Assembly (NCBI GenBank): GCA_949290645.1
Contig: CASESG010000003.1
Coordinates: forward strand, 124,001-188,000
Source: an uncultured Bacillota bacterium
GTDB lineage: Bacteria > Bacillota_I > Bacilli_A > RFN20 > CAG-288
Length of the DNA: 64,000 nt
Direction: 5' to 3'
Below are positions 25,228 to 34,156 of the stretch, one piece after another. Made by a program: the position numbers and the translations under genes. Positions within the stretch are counted from its first letter, which is position 1; each line of letters starts with the position of its first letter. The notes under the pieces were generated by a model. That model was not told the DNA's origin. It was given only the letters and a program-made list of their open reading frames with translations, and searched no databases.

Positions 25228-26959
25228 TCTTATCTCCCTGGCCTGCAATCTTCAAGCCGAGGACGTCAAGGTCTTCCTGAGGAACGGCGCTGGGGCACTC
25301 GGACATCGGCTCTGCTCCGCGCAGGTTCTTCGGGAAGGCGACGACGTCACGGACGTTGTCCGTCCCGCACAGCTCCATCGCCAGACGCTCGACGCCGATT
25401 CCGAATCCTCCTTCCGGAGGAACGCCATAGCGAAGGGCCTTGACCAAGAAGCCGAAGCGCACGTCGATGTCCTCCGAGGAGAGGCCGAGCAAGGAGAAGA
25501 CCTTTCTCTGGACTCTCGAGTCGTGGATGCGAAGAGCGCCCGATGAGAGCTCGACGCCGTTGAGGACCGTGTCGTACGAAGTTGAACGGATCTTGGTCGG
25601 ATCTTCGTCCAAGAGCGGAAGGTCCTCGTCGACCGGACGGGTGAAGGGGTTGGAGAGGGAGACGATGTTTCCGTCCTTGTCCCTTTCGAACAGGGGCCAG
25701 TCGATGACAAAGAGAGGCTTGTAGACGTCCTTGGAGAGCAGGCCGAGCTTGCCTCCATAGGAAAGACGAAGGGCACCCAGGGCCATGCAGGCCTTTTCCT
25801 TGTCGCTGTCGGCGCAGAGAATCAAGAGGTCGCCCTTGTTGGGCTTGAGCATCACGGTCAGTTTCGTCAGAGCTTCCGGATGCATCTTCTTGACGAGAGA
25901 GGATGTCCACCCTTCTTCCTCGAACTTGAGATGGCTGACGCCGAAGACGCCATATTTCTTAGAAAGCTCGTTGTCCTCATCCATGGTCTTGCGGGATGTC
26001 GTCTCGCTGACGCCCGGAACAAGAAGGGCCATGATGTGCTTTCCCTGATAGGCGGCAAAGCCGGAATCCTGTAACGCCGGGGTGACATCCTTCAACAGCA
26101 TCTCGAAGCGCATGTCCGGCTTGTCGGAACCATACTTCTCGATGGCATCCTTGTAGGACAGGCGAACGAAGTCGGGAAGCTTCACGCCCTTGATCTTGAG
26201 GAAGAGCTCCTTGAGCAGACGTTCGATGATATTCAGGACATCTTCCCTCTCGACATAGGACATCTCGCAGTCGATCTGCATAAACTCCGGCTGGCGGTCC
26301 GCTCTCTGGTCCTCGTCGCGATAGCAGTGGGCCAGCTGGAAATAGCGGTCGACGCCCGCGACCATCAGAAGCTGCTTGTAGAGCTGCGGAGACTGGGGCA
26401 GGGCATAGAAGGTTCCGGGGAAGGTGCGGCTGGGAACGAGATAATCCCTCGCGCCTTCTGGAGTGGACTTGATGAGGGTCGGCGTGTCGACCTCAAGGAA
26501 GCCCTCCTTGGTGAGGAATTCCCGGGTGTACTGGGAGATCAAGGCTCTCGTCTTAAGATAGCGAAGCATCTTGGGGCGGCGAAGGTCCAAGTAACGGTAT
26601 TCGAGCCTAGTCTCTTCGCTCGCCGTGATCTCGTCCTTGATGGGAAAGGGCGTGGTCTCGCTCTCGGAGAAAACCGTGACATCCTCGACTGCGATCTCGA
26701 TCTCTCCGGTCTTGAGCTCCTTGTTTGGGGCGCTGCGGAGGACGACCCTTCCCTTGGCCATGATCGTGTCCTCGCTGCGAAGATGCCACTTCTCCTGATC
26801 CTCCGGCTTGATGTTGAGCTGGGTGATTCCGTAGCTGTCGCGCAGGTCGACAAAGACCAAAGAGCCCAGGTTCCGAACCGTATCGACAAAGCCGCAGAGG
26901 CGGACTTCCTTGCCGACGTCTTCCGCGGTCAAAGCGCCACAAGTGTGTGTTCTCAGCAT
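25220..26959 (-). CDS. aspS: Aspartyl-tRNA synthetase
   Basis: This class II synthetase has 579 residues. The N-terminal OB anticodon domain (LCGFVDTVRNLGSLVFVDLR), the catalytic core (FLEVDTPTLIKSTPEGARDY, LPQSPQLYKQLLMVAGVDRYFQLAHCYRDEDQRADRQPEF split across motif 2), the bacterial insertion domain and motif 3 (FGIGVERLAMELCG) are all present. ATG 26959 is preferred to ATG 26965 because AAAGGAG is 7 bases before it and almost touches the earlier ATG. hisS stops 2 bases upstream. The hisS-aspS pairing is typical of Firmicutes. There is no room for a T-box leader. Confidence 0.94.
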   Translation of the reverse strand: MLRTHTCGALTAEDVGKEVRLCGFVDTVRNLGSLVFVDLRDSYGITQLNIKPEDQEKWHLRSEDTIMAKGRVVLRSAPNKELKTGEIEIAVEDVTVFSESETTPFPIKDEITASEETRLEYRYLDLRRPKMLRYLKTRALISQYTREFLTKEGFLEVDTPTLIKSTPEGARDYLVPSRTFPGTFYALPQSPQLYKQLLMVAGVDRYFQLAHCYRDEDQRADRQPEFMQIDCEMSYVEREDVLNIIERLLKELFLKIKGVKLPDFVRLSYKDAIEKYGSDKPDMRFEMLLKDVTPALQDSGFAAYQGKHIMALLVPGVSETTSRKTMDEDNELSKKYGVFGVSHLKFEEEGWTSSLVKKMHPEALTKLTVMLKPNKGDLLILCADSDKEKACMALGALRLSYGGKLGLLSKDVYKPLFVIDWPLFERDKDGNIVSLSNPFTRPVDEDLPLLDEDPTKIRSTSYDTVLNGVELSSGALRIHDSRVQRKVFSLLGLSSEDIDVRFGFLVKALRYGVPPEGGFGIGVERLAMELCGTDNVRDVVAFPKNLRGAEPMSECPSAVPQEDLDVLGLKIAGQGDKNG

Positions 26960-26961
26960 GA

Positions 26962-28218
26962 TCATTCTCCTTTGAGCGCTTTCAGCAATGCGCTCTCTTC
27001 GATCGTATCCTGGTTCCTCGACTCCATGTCCTTGAGCTCGAGATGAGAGTCCGGAAAGACGATCAGCGTCTTCTTCGCCTTGATGCGGTCGGCCATCTTG
27101 AAGGCGCCGCCCAGAGCTTTTGCGAAGGACGGGGCATAGCAGACAAGACCCTCTTTTCGAAGCCTCGACATGATCTTCAGGGCCGTTCCCTTCCTCTCGA
27201 GGTCGATGACGAAGAGGTCAGGATCTCTCTCCTTCGAGAGATCCTCCTTCCGCTCTTCGGACATGTCGAGCATCAATCTTTCGACACCCAGGGAGAAGCC
27301 GATGCCCTCGAAGTCGGGGCCACCGATGTCGTGCATCAGGGTAGAGTATTTTCCTCCTCCGCCCAAGGCGGGGAAGGAAGGATTCTCGCTGTCGTAGATC
27401 TCCCAGACAAGGCCGGTGTAGTAGTCAAGGCCGCGGACAAGGCCGGGATCCTTCTGATAGGAGATTCCCATCCCGTCCAAGGTGTCGACCATGACCTTGT
27501 AGTCGCTCTTGTCCTCCTCGTCGAGGTAATCCTCGATCTTCGGAGCTCCCTTTGCCAGCTCCTGGTCCTTCTCGACCTTGCAGTCGAGGATGCGAAGCGG
27601 ATTGGTTCTCAGCCGTTCCTTGCAGTCCTCGCACATCTCCTCGATCTTCGGAGAGAAGTAGTCATAGAGCGCCTTCTTGTAGTTCTCCCGGGAAGCAAAG
27701 CTTCCGAGATAGTTGAGCTTAACGAGAACCTTCCGTCCCAGGGCCTTCTTTGTCGCGGTCAAGGAGAGGATCAGGGCATCCAGGGAAGTGTCGAGGTCGA
27801 CGACCCTGTCGAGGAACTCGACGCCGAACTGGTGGAATTCCCTCAATCTTCCCGACTGGGGCCTTTCGTAGCGGAAGACCTTTCCGAAGTAGGAGAAGCG
27901 AAGCGGAAGGTCGGGGCTGGAGTAGAGCTTGTTCTCCAGGACGAGACGGTTGACGCCGGCGGTGAATTCCGGCCTCAGGGTGTAGTCCTTGTCGCCCTTG
28001 CGGACGAGGTCGAACGTCTCCTTGCGGACGACGTCCGAGCTCTCCCCGACCGAACGATGGAAGAGACGGCTCTCCTCAAAAAGCGGAGGATCGACCTCCC
28101 TAGCGCCATAGAGCGCGCTCTCCTCAAGGAGCAGCTTTCTCAGATGATAGAGTTCCGATGCGTAGTCCCCGAAACAATCGTTTGTTCCTCGCGGCCTTTT
28201 GATGCTTTGCTCGCCCAT
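26962..28218 (-). CDS. hisS: Histidyl-tRNA synthetase
   Basis: This class II synthetase has 418 residues. It shows RPRGTNDCF at the N-terminus, the HisRS motif LRPEFTAGVNRLVLENKL, FRYERPQSGRLREFHQFGVE (motif 2), the histidine A box VRGLDYYTGLVWEIY and motif 3 GIGFSLGVERLML, then a Rossmann-like anticodon domain. ATG 28218 has GGGAGG 6 bases upstream; an upstream in-frame ATG at 28251 overlaps the probable transcription start and is excluded. Confidence 0.94.
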   Translation of the reverse strand: MGEQSIKRPRGTNDCFGDYASELYHLRKLLLEESALYGAREVDPPLFEESRLFHRSVGESSDVVRKETFDLVRKGDKDYTLRPEFTAGVNRLVLENKLYSSPDLPLRFSYFGKVFRYERPQSGRLREFHQFGVEFLDRVVDLDTSLDALILSLTATKKALGRKVLVKLNYLGSFASRENYKKALYDYFSPKIEEMCEDCKERLRTNPLRILDCKVEKDQELAKGAPKIEDYLDEEDKSDYKVMVDTLDGMGISYQKDPGLVRGLDYYTGLVWEIYDSENPSFPALGGGGKYSTLMHDIGGPDFEGIGFSLGVERLMLDMSEERKEDLSKERDPDLFVIDLERKGTALKIMSRLRKEGLVCYAPSFAKALGGAFKMADRIKAKKTLIVFPDSHLELKDMESRNQDTIEESALLKALKGE

Positions 28219-28242
28219 GGTAAACCTCCCAAACGAGTGAAT

Positions 28243-28248
28243 ATTATA
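28243..28248 (-). promoter_or_regulatory. -10 box for hisS-aspS-helicase
   Basis: TATAAT on the minus strand in the 75-base gap between relA and hisS, about 25 bases before the start codon. No convincing -35 at 17 bp. Confidence 0.45.
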
Positions 28249-28293
28249 CAACGATGACAGACTTCGCGAAAGAAAGAGCGCAAAAGAGGTGGA

Positions 28294-30495
28294 CTAATGG
28301 CGCACCCTGTCGACTTCGAACACCGATTTGACGCCCGAGAGCAGGTGGATGTACTTGTCGAGATCGTCCTTGCTCTTGACCGCCAGGGAGAGGGAGACCG
28401 TCGTCATGGAATTGCCCGGATGGTACTTGGCGTTGACCTTGTAGAGCTTGGCCTGGTTGGCGTTGAGGAGGTTGAGAATGTCCATCAACAGACCATCCCT
28501 GTCATGGCAAAGAACGGCCAGGTCGACCATGAACTCTCCCTGCGGGGCATCGGGATTCCAGACAACCGGAAGAAGGCGGGCCGGATCGGCGTTCTGGATG
28601 TTGGGGCAGTCCACGCGGTGAACCTTGACCCCTTGTCCCGTGGAGACGAAGCCGACGATCTCGTCACCGGGAATCGGAAGGCAGCAGTTGGCCAGGGTGA
28701 TCATGACGCTGTCCCCGTTGGCCAGAAGGACGCTGTCGGAGCGGTTCTTCTTTGCCGTCTTGGAATTGATTTCTTCCGTCAGCTGCTCCTCGGACTTTCT
28801 CGGAGAGTAAGTGACGTTCTCGCTCTTGTCGATGATCTGCTGAGCCGTGATGGTCCGATTTCCCAGAAGCGTGTAGATCTCTTCCGCAGTCGTGCAGTGA
28901 AGCTCGTCAAGGACCTTCTTGGTGATCAATTTGCTGGGGTCGATGGTCAGCTTTCTCTCTCTCAGTCCATCCTGAAGCGCCTGCTTTCCCCTCTTGATCG
29001 TATCTTCGCGAACGTAGTCGGCGTTCTGGCGGACGAGATATTTGCGGATCTTGTTCCGGGCGAAATTCGTCTTGGCGATGTTGAGCCATTCGGAGTTGGG
29101 AGAGGCGTTCTTGCTGGTGATGACTTCGACGATGTCTCCGGTCTTCAGTGGGGTCGAGATGGGGACGAGAGCGTTGTTGACCTTGCTGCCGGAGAGATGC
29201 TCGCCGATGTCGGAATGGATGCGATAGGCGAAGTCGATCGGAGTCGATCCGTTGGGGAGGCAGATGACGTTTCCCTTCGGCGTGAAGACATAGACATTGG
29301 CGTCGAAGATGTCGTGGGAGAGCGTCTCGACATAGTCCTTGGCGTTCTCCTGCATCCCCCCGTCATCGGTCATTGAGACGAAATCCTTGAACCAGTGGAG
29401 CTGATTCTCGATTTCGACTTGCTCCTTCTTGGGATCGTAATTCGTCCCTTCCTTGTAGCGCCAATGGGCGGCGATTCCTCCTTCTGCCGTCTCGTCCATC
29501 TTCTCGGTGCGAATCTGAATTTCGAAGAAATGTCCCGTGTCGGTCACGACCGTCGTGTGCAAGGATTGATACATGTTGGGCTTGGGCATGGCGATGTAAT
29601 CCTTGAAGCGGCCGGGTACGGGCTTGAAGTTGGCATGGACGTAGCCGAGGATCTCGTAGCAGTTCTGCTCGGTCTTGGTGATGATTCTCAAGGCCATGAT
29701 GTCATAGATTTCGTCGAAGGTATGGTGCTTGACGTACATCTTCTTGTAGATCGAGTAGATGGACTTGACGCGGTCGAGAATCGTGAAGGGAATCTTGGTC
29801 GGTTCAAGAATGTTGAGAAGCTCCTTCTTCAGCGCATCCAAAGAGGAGCGCGCATCCTCATAGACGGCCTTGACCTTGTCGGAGATCTCCTGGTATTTCT
29901 CCGGCTCGGAATATTTGAGCGAGAGGTCCTCGAGCTCGGTCTGGATCTTGTAGAGACCAAGGCGATGGGCGATTGGGGCGTAGACATCCAAGGTCTCGGC
30001 GGAGATGCGCTTTTGCTTGGCCTCGGGCTGGAACTGAAGCGTCCGCATGTTGTGGAGACGGTCGGCGAGCTTGACGATGATGACGCGGACATCCCGTGCC
30101 ATCGCGACGAAGATCTTTCGATGGTTCTCGGCGGTGAACTCGACGTTCTTGTAGTCGCTGAGCCTTGTCACCTTCGTCAGGGCTTCGACCAGGGTCGCAA
30201 TCTCGATGGAGAATTCCTTCTCGATCTCCTCCTTGGTCGTCCCCGTGTCCTCGATGGTGTCGTGAAGAAGGCCGGCGCAGATCGTCGTCGGGCCGACTTC
30301 GAGCTCGGCCAGGATCTTGGCCACGCCCAGACAGTGCGTGATGTAGGGATCTCCGGACTTGCGGAACTGTCCCTCGTGTTTTTTCTCGGCAAAACGATAG
30401 GCCTTTTCGATCAGGGCCAGGTCTTCCGGACGATGGATGTATCGGGAATACGTCGCCTTCAGTTCATCAAAGGTGACAAGGTGGTTCTCCTCCAT
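28294..30495 (-). CDS. relA: Bifunctional (p)ppGpp synthetase/hydrolase
   Basis: This long RSH enzyme of 733 residues makes and removes the stringent-response alarmone. The HD hydrolase domain has H54 (ITHCLGVAK), HD at 78-79 (GLLHDTIEDT) and VKLADRLHNMRTL. The synthetase domain contains FKDYIAMPKPNMYQSLHTTV. The TGS domain (VYVFTPKGNVICLPNGSTP) and a C-terminal ACT domain follow. Both activities appear intact. The gene follows apt by 3 bases with no clear Shine-Dalgarno sequence (GGAT only), so coupling is likely. In Bacillus the order is recJ-apt-relA; here recJ lies 30 kb away with secDF. Confidence 0.94.
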   Translation of the reverse strand: MEENHLVTFDELKATYSRYIHRPEDLALIEKAYRFAEKKHEGQFRKSGDPYITHCLGVAKILAELEVGPTTICAGLLHDTIEDTGTTKEEIEKEFSIEIATLVEALTKVTRLSDYKNVEFTAENHRKIFVAMARDVRVIIVKLADRLHNMRTLQFQPEAKQKRISAETLDVYAPIAHRLGLYKIQTELEDLSLKYSEPEKYQEISDKVKAVYEDARSSLDALKKELLNILEPTKIPFTILDRVKSIYSIYKKMYVKHHTFDEIYDIMALRIITKTEQNCYEILGYVHANFKPVPGRFKDYIAMPKPNMYQSLHTTVVTDTGHFFEIQIRTEKMDETAEGGIAAHWRYKEGTNYDPKKEQVEIENQLHWFKDFVSMTDDGGMQENAKDYVETLSHDIFDANVYVFTPKGNVICLPNGSTPIDFAYRIHSDIGEHLSGSKVNNALVPISTPLKTGDIVEVITSKNASPNSEWLNIAKTNFARNKIRKYLVRQNADYVREDTIKRGKQALQDGLRERKLTIDPSKLITKKVLDELHCTTAEEIYTLLGNRTITAQQIIDKSENVTYSPRKSEEQLTEEINSKTAKKNRSDSVLLANGDSVMITLANCCLPIPGDEIVGFVSTGQGVKVHRVDCPNIQNADPARLLPVVWNPDAPQGEFMVDLAVLCHDRDGLLMDILNLLNANQAKLYKVNAKYHPGNSMTTVSLSLAVKSKDDLDKYIHLLSGVKSVFEVDRVRH

Positions 30496-30498
30496 GTG

Positions 30499-31008
30499 TT
30501 AGAGATCCATCAGGCTGGAGCAGGGAACGTCGATGTTCTTCTCTCCCGCCAGTTCCTTGAGACGAATTACCGTCAGCGCTCCGACGGGGTCGCCGCCAGC
30601 CATCGCAATCAGCTCCTTCAAAGCGGAGAAGGTGCCGCCTGTCGCCATCAGATCGTCGATCATGAGTACCCTCTGTCCAGGCTCGAAGCTCTTCTGCGGG
30701 ATGGCGAGAGTCGCCGATCCGTACTCGAGTTGATAGCTGATCTGATAGACGACGCCAGGAAGCTTGCCTGCCTTTCTTGCCATGACAAAGCCGATTCCCA
30801 TCCGATAGGCCAAGGCTGCTCCGAAGAGGAAGGCACGGCTCTCCGGGCCGCAGAGCAGATCCGGATGGTATGGTTCGGCGAGTTTGGCGAGGTCGTCGAT
30901 GCAGTTGTGGAAGGCCGTCTTGTCCCGCAAGAGCGGAGAGATATCCTTGAAGGAAATGCCTTTCGTCGGGAAATCCATCGTCACGCCGATATACTTTTCA
31001 TAATTCAT
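30499..31008 (-). CDS. apt: Adenine phosphoribosyltransferase
   Basis: Apt makes AMP from adenine and PRPP. The 169-residue protein has the type I phosphoribosyltransferase fold: DFPTKGISFKDISPLL at the start, FVMARKAGKLPG, and the PRPP loop VLMIDDLMATGGT. AGGAGG is 8 bases before ATG 31008. It would salvage adenine released by MtnN in the same region. Confidence 0.94.
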   Translation of the reverse strand: MNYEKYIGVTMDFPTKGISFKDISPLLRDKTAFHNCIDDLAKLAEPYHPDLLCGPESRAFLFGAALAYRMGIGFVMARKAGKLPGVVYQISYQLEYGSATLAIPQKSFEPGQRVLMIDDLMATGGTFSALKELIAMAGGDPVGALTVIRLKELAGEKNIDVPCSSLMDL

Positions 31009-31035
31009 TTCTCGTGCCTCCTGTTGGCAGAAATC

Positions 31036-31064
31036 ATTTTATCGCATCGACCCTTTTGGTTCTA
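31036..31064 (-). promoter_or_regulatory. Promoter for apt-relA, facing the ispH promoter
   Basis: On the minus strand TAGAAC (31064-31059, three of six), 17 bases and TAAAAT (31041-31036). It overlaps the -35 box of ispH, so the two divergent promoters may compete. Confidence 0.4.
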
Positions 31065-31091
31065 GACAGCAAAGGCCAAAAGTCTTACAAT
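31063..31091 (+). promoter_or_regulatory. Promoter for ispH, predicted leaderless
   Basis: TAGACA (31063-31068), a 17-bp spacer and TACAAT (31086-31091): five of six matches in each box. The -10 ends six bases before ATG 31098, so transcription should begin at the start codon. No Shine-Dalgarno sequence is present. Confidence 0.68.
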
Positions 31092-31097
31092 GCGCGC

Positions 31098-31958
31098 ATG
31101 ATCTATCTTTTGCAAGATTATGGCTTCTGCGCCGGCGTCAAAGGCGCCATCGAAGTCCTGAAAAAGGCGGCGAAAGAAGGGGGAGATGTCTTTCTCACCC
31201 ATCCCCTTTTGCACAACAAGAGTGAGAACAAGAGGCTTCTCGACCTTTATCACGCAAAGCTTCTCTCAGTCGACGAAGAAGTTCATCACGGGAGTGTCGT
31301 CTTTTCCGCCCACGGCCATGACCTCGAGGAAGAAAAGGGGTTCACCGGCGCAAAGCTTTACGATGCCACCTGCCCCCTCATCTCCAAGCGCTACGAGCGT
31401 CTTTGCTCCCTCGAAAAGAAAAAACTTGTCTTTCTCGGAAAAAGGGGTCATCCCGAAACTCTCGGCTTTCTTTCCCGTTTCAAGGACATGCGTTTTCTTG
31501 ACGTGGAAGAGGATTTGAAGCAACAAATCGATCCCTGGAACCTCCCTTCCGAAATCGTCCTTGTCTGCCAGACGACCATCGGAAAGAAAATCTTCTTAGA
31601 GGCGAAGAATCTCCTTTCCCGAAAGACCGAGATCGAGGAGATCCTCCCCCTTTGTCCGCTCTATGAAAACCGCCTGAAGCAGGCGGAATCCTTCCTGAGG
31701 GACAAGGACTCTACGAAGTACTTCCTCGTCGTCTGCGGAGACAAGCTCTCCTCCAACGCAAACGAGCTGCTCGGCGAACTTCAAAGCGAATTTCCGGGCC
31801 TGGAGGGGGCCATCCTGAGTCAGAGCGAGGAGCTTCCGAAAGCGGTTATCGGGAAGAAGGACTTGCTTCTTTGTTCCTCGACGAGCATCAGCAAGGAAAG
31901 CGTCGAGAAGATGTATTCAGCATTCCTCCGTCTTGAGCAGCTGGCGAAGCTTTCCTAA
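31098..31958 (+). CDS. ispH: 4-hydroxy-3-methylbut-2-enyl diphosphate reductase
   Basis: IspH (LytB) reduces HMBPP to IPP and DMAPP, the last MEP step. The 286-residue protein has the three cluster cysteines in YGFCAGVKGAI, YDATCPLISK and LPLCPLYENR, and the substrate histidines in THPLLHNK and FSAHGHD. The frame is open upstream to 31014, but alignment with the family and the promoter position support ATG 31098. The 3' end overlaps the convergent sigma-factor gene by 42 bases. Confidence 0.94.
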   Translation: MIYLLQDYGFCAGVKGAIEVLKKAAKEGGDVFLTHPLLHNKSENKRLLDLYHAKLLSVDEEVHHGSVVFSAHGHDLEEEKGFTGAKLYDATCPLISKRYERLCSLEKKKLVFLGKRGHPETLGFLSRFKDMRFLDVEEDLKQQIDPWNLPSEIVLVCQTTIGKKIFLEAKNLLSRKTEIEEILPLCPLYENRLKQAESFLRDKDSTKYFLVVCGDKLSSNANELLGELQSEFPGLEGAILSQSEELPKAVIGKKDLLLCSSTSISKESVEKMYSAFLRLEQLAKLS

Positions 31959-32747
31959 GGCACGGCTTTCCCTCTGTCGGATGGCTTCCGCCGTCACATG
32001 GTACTTGTCGGCCAATTGCTGCAAGGTCTTTGGTTTGTCGCAATGGCGGGAGAGGACGATGTCCCGGTCCATCGGCTGGAGTTTGGCCAGGGCCGCGAAG
32101 AGAAGCTGCATCTTCTCCTTGTCCAAGGCCGCCTCCCTGGGATCGAGGGATTCGTCGGCGAAGCGATCGGTATAGCTCTCCTTGTCGTTCTTTTCTCCAT
32201 CCTTGTCATTCGGCGAACTGTCCAGGGAGAGGACAAGGGCCGGGCCTTTTCGAAGACGGGCAATCTCCGCAAGGGAAAGAGCCCCGCCCAGGGAATCGCA
32301 GATCTCATCATCCTTGACCTCGCGGTGGAGCTTTTGGGCGAGCTCTTCTTCCGCCTGGGAGATTTTCCGGTAATTGGTCAGGTCATGGGTGCTGGTCTTG
32401 ATCATGCGTGCGTCATGGGAGAGATAGTGGAAGATGCTGTTTCGGATATAGGCCGTGGCAAAGGTCGAGAAGGCGACGTTCTTGCTGGTGTCAAAATCTT
32501 CCACGGCATTGATCAAACCGAGGCTTCCTTCCTGGAAGAGGTCCCCGCGCGGAATGTGGAGGTTCCTGGCGTATTGCGAGGCAATCTTCGCAACCAAACG
32601 AAGGTTTGCGTCCACGATCTCGTTGCGGAGATCGATATTCTTCGTCTTTTGATATTCCTCGATCTTCTTCCGCAAGACATCCTGCTTGAGAGGGACGAAT
32701 TCCGGAAGTTCCAGGCTGTTGCGATAGGGATTATCCTTCGTGCTCAT
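31917..32747 (-). CDS. Second sigma-70 family sigma factor
   Basis: This 276-residue sigma factor has region 2 (DANLRLVAKIASQYARNL, GDLFQEGSLGLINAVEDFD, FSTFATAYIRNSIFHYLS) and a region 4 helix-turn-helix (TLQQLADKYHVTAEAIRQRE). Region 3 includes an acidic, Ser/Asp/Lys-rich insertion (about residues 178-205). It lacks the long basic tail of the RpoD encoded 1.4 kb upstream. It could be an alternative sigma for stress or another programme; its promoter specificity cannot be read from sequence. AAAGGAG is 6 bases before ATG 32747. The last 42 bases overlap ispH on the other strand. Confidence 0.88.
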   Translation of the reverse strand: MSTKDNPYRNSLELPEFVPLKQDVLRKKIEEYQKTKNIDLRNEIVDANLRLVAKIASQYARNLHIPRGDLFQEGSLGLINAVEDFDTSKNVAFSTFATAYIRNSIFHYLSHDARMIKTSTHDLTNYRKISQAEEELAQKLHREVKDDEICDSLGGALSLAEIARLRKGPALVLSLDSSPNDKDGEKNDKESYTDRFADESLDPREAALDKEKMQLLFAALAKLQPMDRDIVLSRHCDKPKTLQQLADKYHVTAEAIRQRESRALGKLRQLLKTEEC

Positions 32748-32748
32748 C

Positions 32749-33516
32749 TCAGCTCCTTTCCAGCGGTTTCTGGACTCTCAGAGGGAGAATCTCCAACCTG
32801 CTATCGATGCTCTTCAGAAAACGCTCCATGCCGATCAGAAAGCCTTTCTCCTCGCATTCGTGGGGAAGCTCGATATAGTTGAGTCCGCTCTCTCGCATCT
32901 CGATTCTCTGGTGGTGAGAGGAGTCCCCCGAGAGAAAGCAGTCGCAATGATGAAGCGCAGCCGAAGGATACAGACCCGTTGCCCCTCCGCCGATCAAGCC
33001 GATGCGACGGATCGGTTTGTCGTTACCAGAGAGATAGCTGACGGATTCCAGGTCGAAGGCCTTCTTGACTTCGTGAATCAGCTCCTCCATGTTCGAATCA
33101 TCGACTTCGGCGATGCGGAGATACGGATCGTCTTCCACGCTTTCCGCCTTGAGTCCCATCGCCTGAAGAAGGGAGTCGTTCATCCCTCCTTTGGCCTTGT
33201 CGAAACAGGTGTGGTAGGAATAGACCGGAAGTTCGTTTTCAACGAGGAATCTTCGAATACCTTCCTTCCAGGGGAAGTCTTGGAGAATCTCTTTCCTGTT
33301 TCCGAAATAGAACGGATGATGGGTCAGGATCAAGTCCGGAACGCGGTCGGAAAGAAGGGGAATCACCTCCGGAAGAAGATCCAGGCAGAGGGCGATGCGA
33401 CACACAGGACGTGTCACGTTCTTCGGACCTTCCTGATATCCGGGAAAATCCCAGTCCTCGCTGTCATTGAGCGGGCAGAGTCTTCCCAGAGTGCGAATCA
33501 AACGACGTAATTCCAT
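32749..33516 (-). CDS. Nif3-like dinuclear metal-binding protein (YqfO family)
   Basis: The 255-residue protein has the Nif3/DUF34 metal-site pattern: LDLLPEVIPLLSDRVPDLILTHHPFYFG, YSYHTCFDKAKGGMND, and the C-terminal GDSSHHQRIEMRESG. GTP cyclohydrolase I-like activity has been suggested for some members, but the true function is unsettled. In Bacillus the homologue yqfO follows trmK in the sigA region, as here. ATG 33516 has AGGAGG 8 bases upstream and lies 19 bases inside trmK. The long central insertion of YqfO is absent. Confidence 0.88.
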   Translation of the reverse strand: MELRRLIRTLGRLCPLNDSEDWDFPGYQEGPKNVTRPVCRIALCLDLLPEVIPLLSDRVPDLILTHHPFYFGNRKEILQDFPWKEGIRRFLVENELPVYSYHTCFDKAKGGMNDSLLQAMGLKAESVEDDPYLRIAEVDDSNMEELIHEVKKAFDLESVSYLSGNDKPIRRIGLIGGGATGLYPSAALHHCDCFLSGDSSHHQRIEMRESGLNYIELPHECEEKGFLIGMERFLKSIDSRLEILPLRVQKPLERS

Positions 33517-34154
33517 CGCAACAACCTCCTTGTGCACGCCTCGATTTCCGTCTTCCTCATCTGTTTGGCCTTCTCGGGAAGGGAGAGCAATCTCGCCAAT
33601 TCTTCCTCGAGAAGTTCCTTGAGAACGACATCTCTCTTCCGCCAAGGAACAGGGCCAAAAAGAAGCTCGTCTTCGTTCAACTCCTCTTCCCCATTCTCGA
33701 AGAGCAAGACCGGATAATGCCTTGTCTCATGGATATAGAAGCCAGCCGAGTTTCGATATCCTCTCTCATTGAGAAAGCGGATGGGAAGCTCGAATTCCGA
33801 CTGCGGGGAGAGAAGCAGAAACTCGAGCTGCGAAAGATATCTTTCCCCTCTCATGAGGATATCCTGCATCGTCCTTCCGCCCATCCCGAGGATCGAGACG
33901 ACATCCACGTCCATAGGCACCGTCGAAAGTCCGTCTTGAAGCAGAGGACGGACCTTCGAGGCGTGCCTTTCGAGATTCAGGACAAGGGCTTTGTAAGGCC
34001 CCTTTTTGTTCTCGACAGCATAGACGGACTTCGAAAATCGCTCGAGGGCGATGGCAAAGTCCCCGCGATCGCTTCCGACGTCCATGACGACATGTCCCTT
34101 CGGTACCAATGCGAGAGCCTTCGTGAGGCGGTCGCTCAAGTGAAAGGGATTCAC
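33498..34154 (-). CDS. trmK: tRNA (adenine-22-N1)-methyltransferase TrmK
   Basis: TrmK methylates A22 of tRNA using SAM. The 218-residue protein has the SAM site VVMDVGSDRGDFAIALE near residue 25, a VYAVENKKGPYKALVLNLE second motif and the family marker VVSILGMGGRTMQDIL; the C-terminal part is a coiled coil. The start is GTG 34154, two bases after the rpoD stop, with no Shine-Dalgarno sequence, so translation is probably coupled to rpoD. Confidence 0.92.
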   Translation of the reverse strand: MNPFHLSDRLTKALALVPKGHVVMDVGSDRGDFAIALERFSKSVYAVENKKGPYKALVLNLERHASKVRPLLQDGLSTVPMDVDVVSILGMGGRTMQDILMRGERYLSQLEFLLLSPQSEFELPIRFLNERGYRNSAGFYIHETRHYPVLLFENGEEELNEDELLFGPVPWRKRDVVLKELLEEELARLLSLPEKAKQMRKTEIEACTRRLLRWNYVV

Positions 34155-34156
34155 GA

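Noticed and set aside
28219-28293. T-box or other riboswitch before hisS-aspS (also checked before glyS and thrS; pheS starts inside ftsZ)
   Set aside because: The gaps are 75 bases or less, too short for a T-box, and no T-box sequence was seen.
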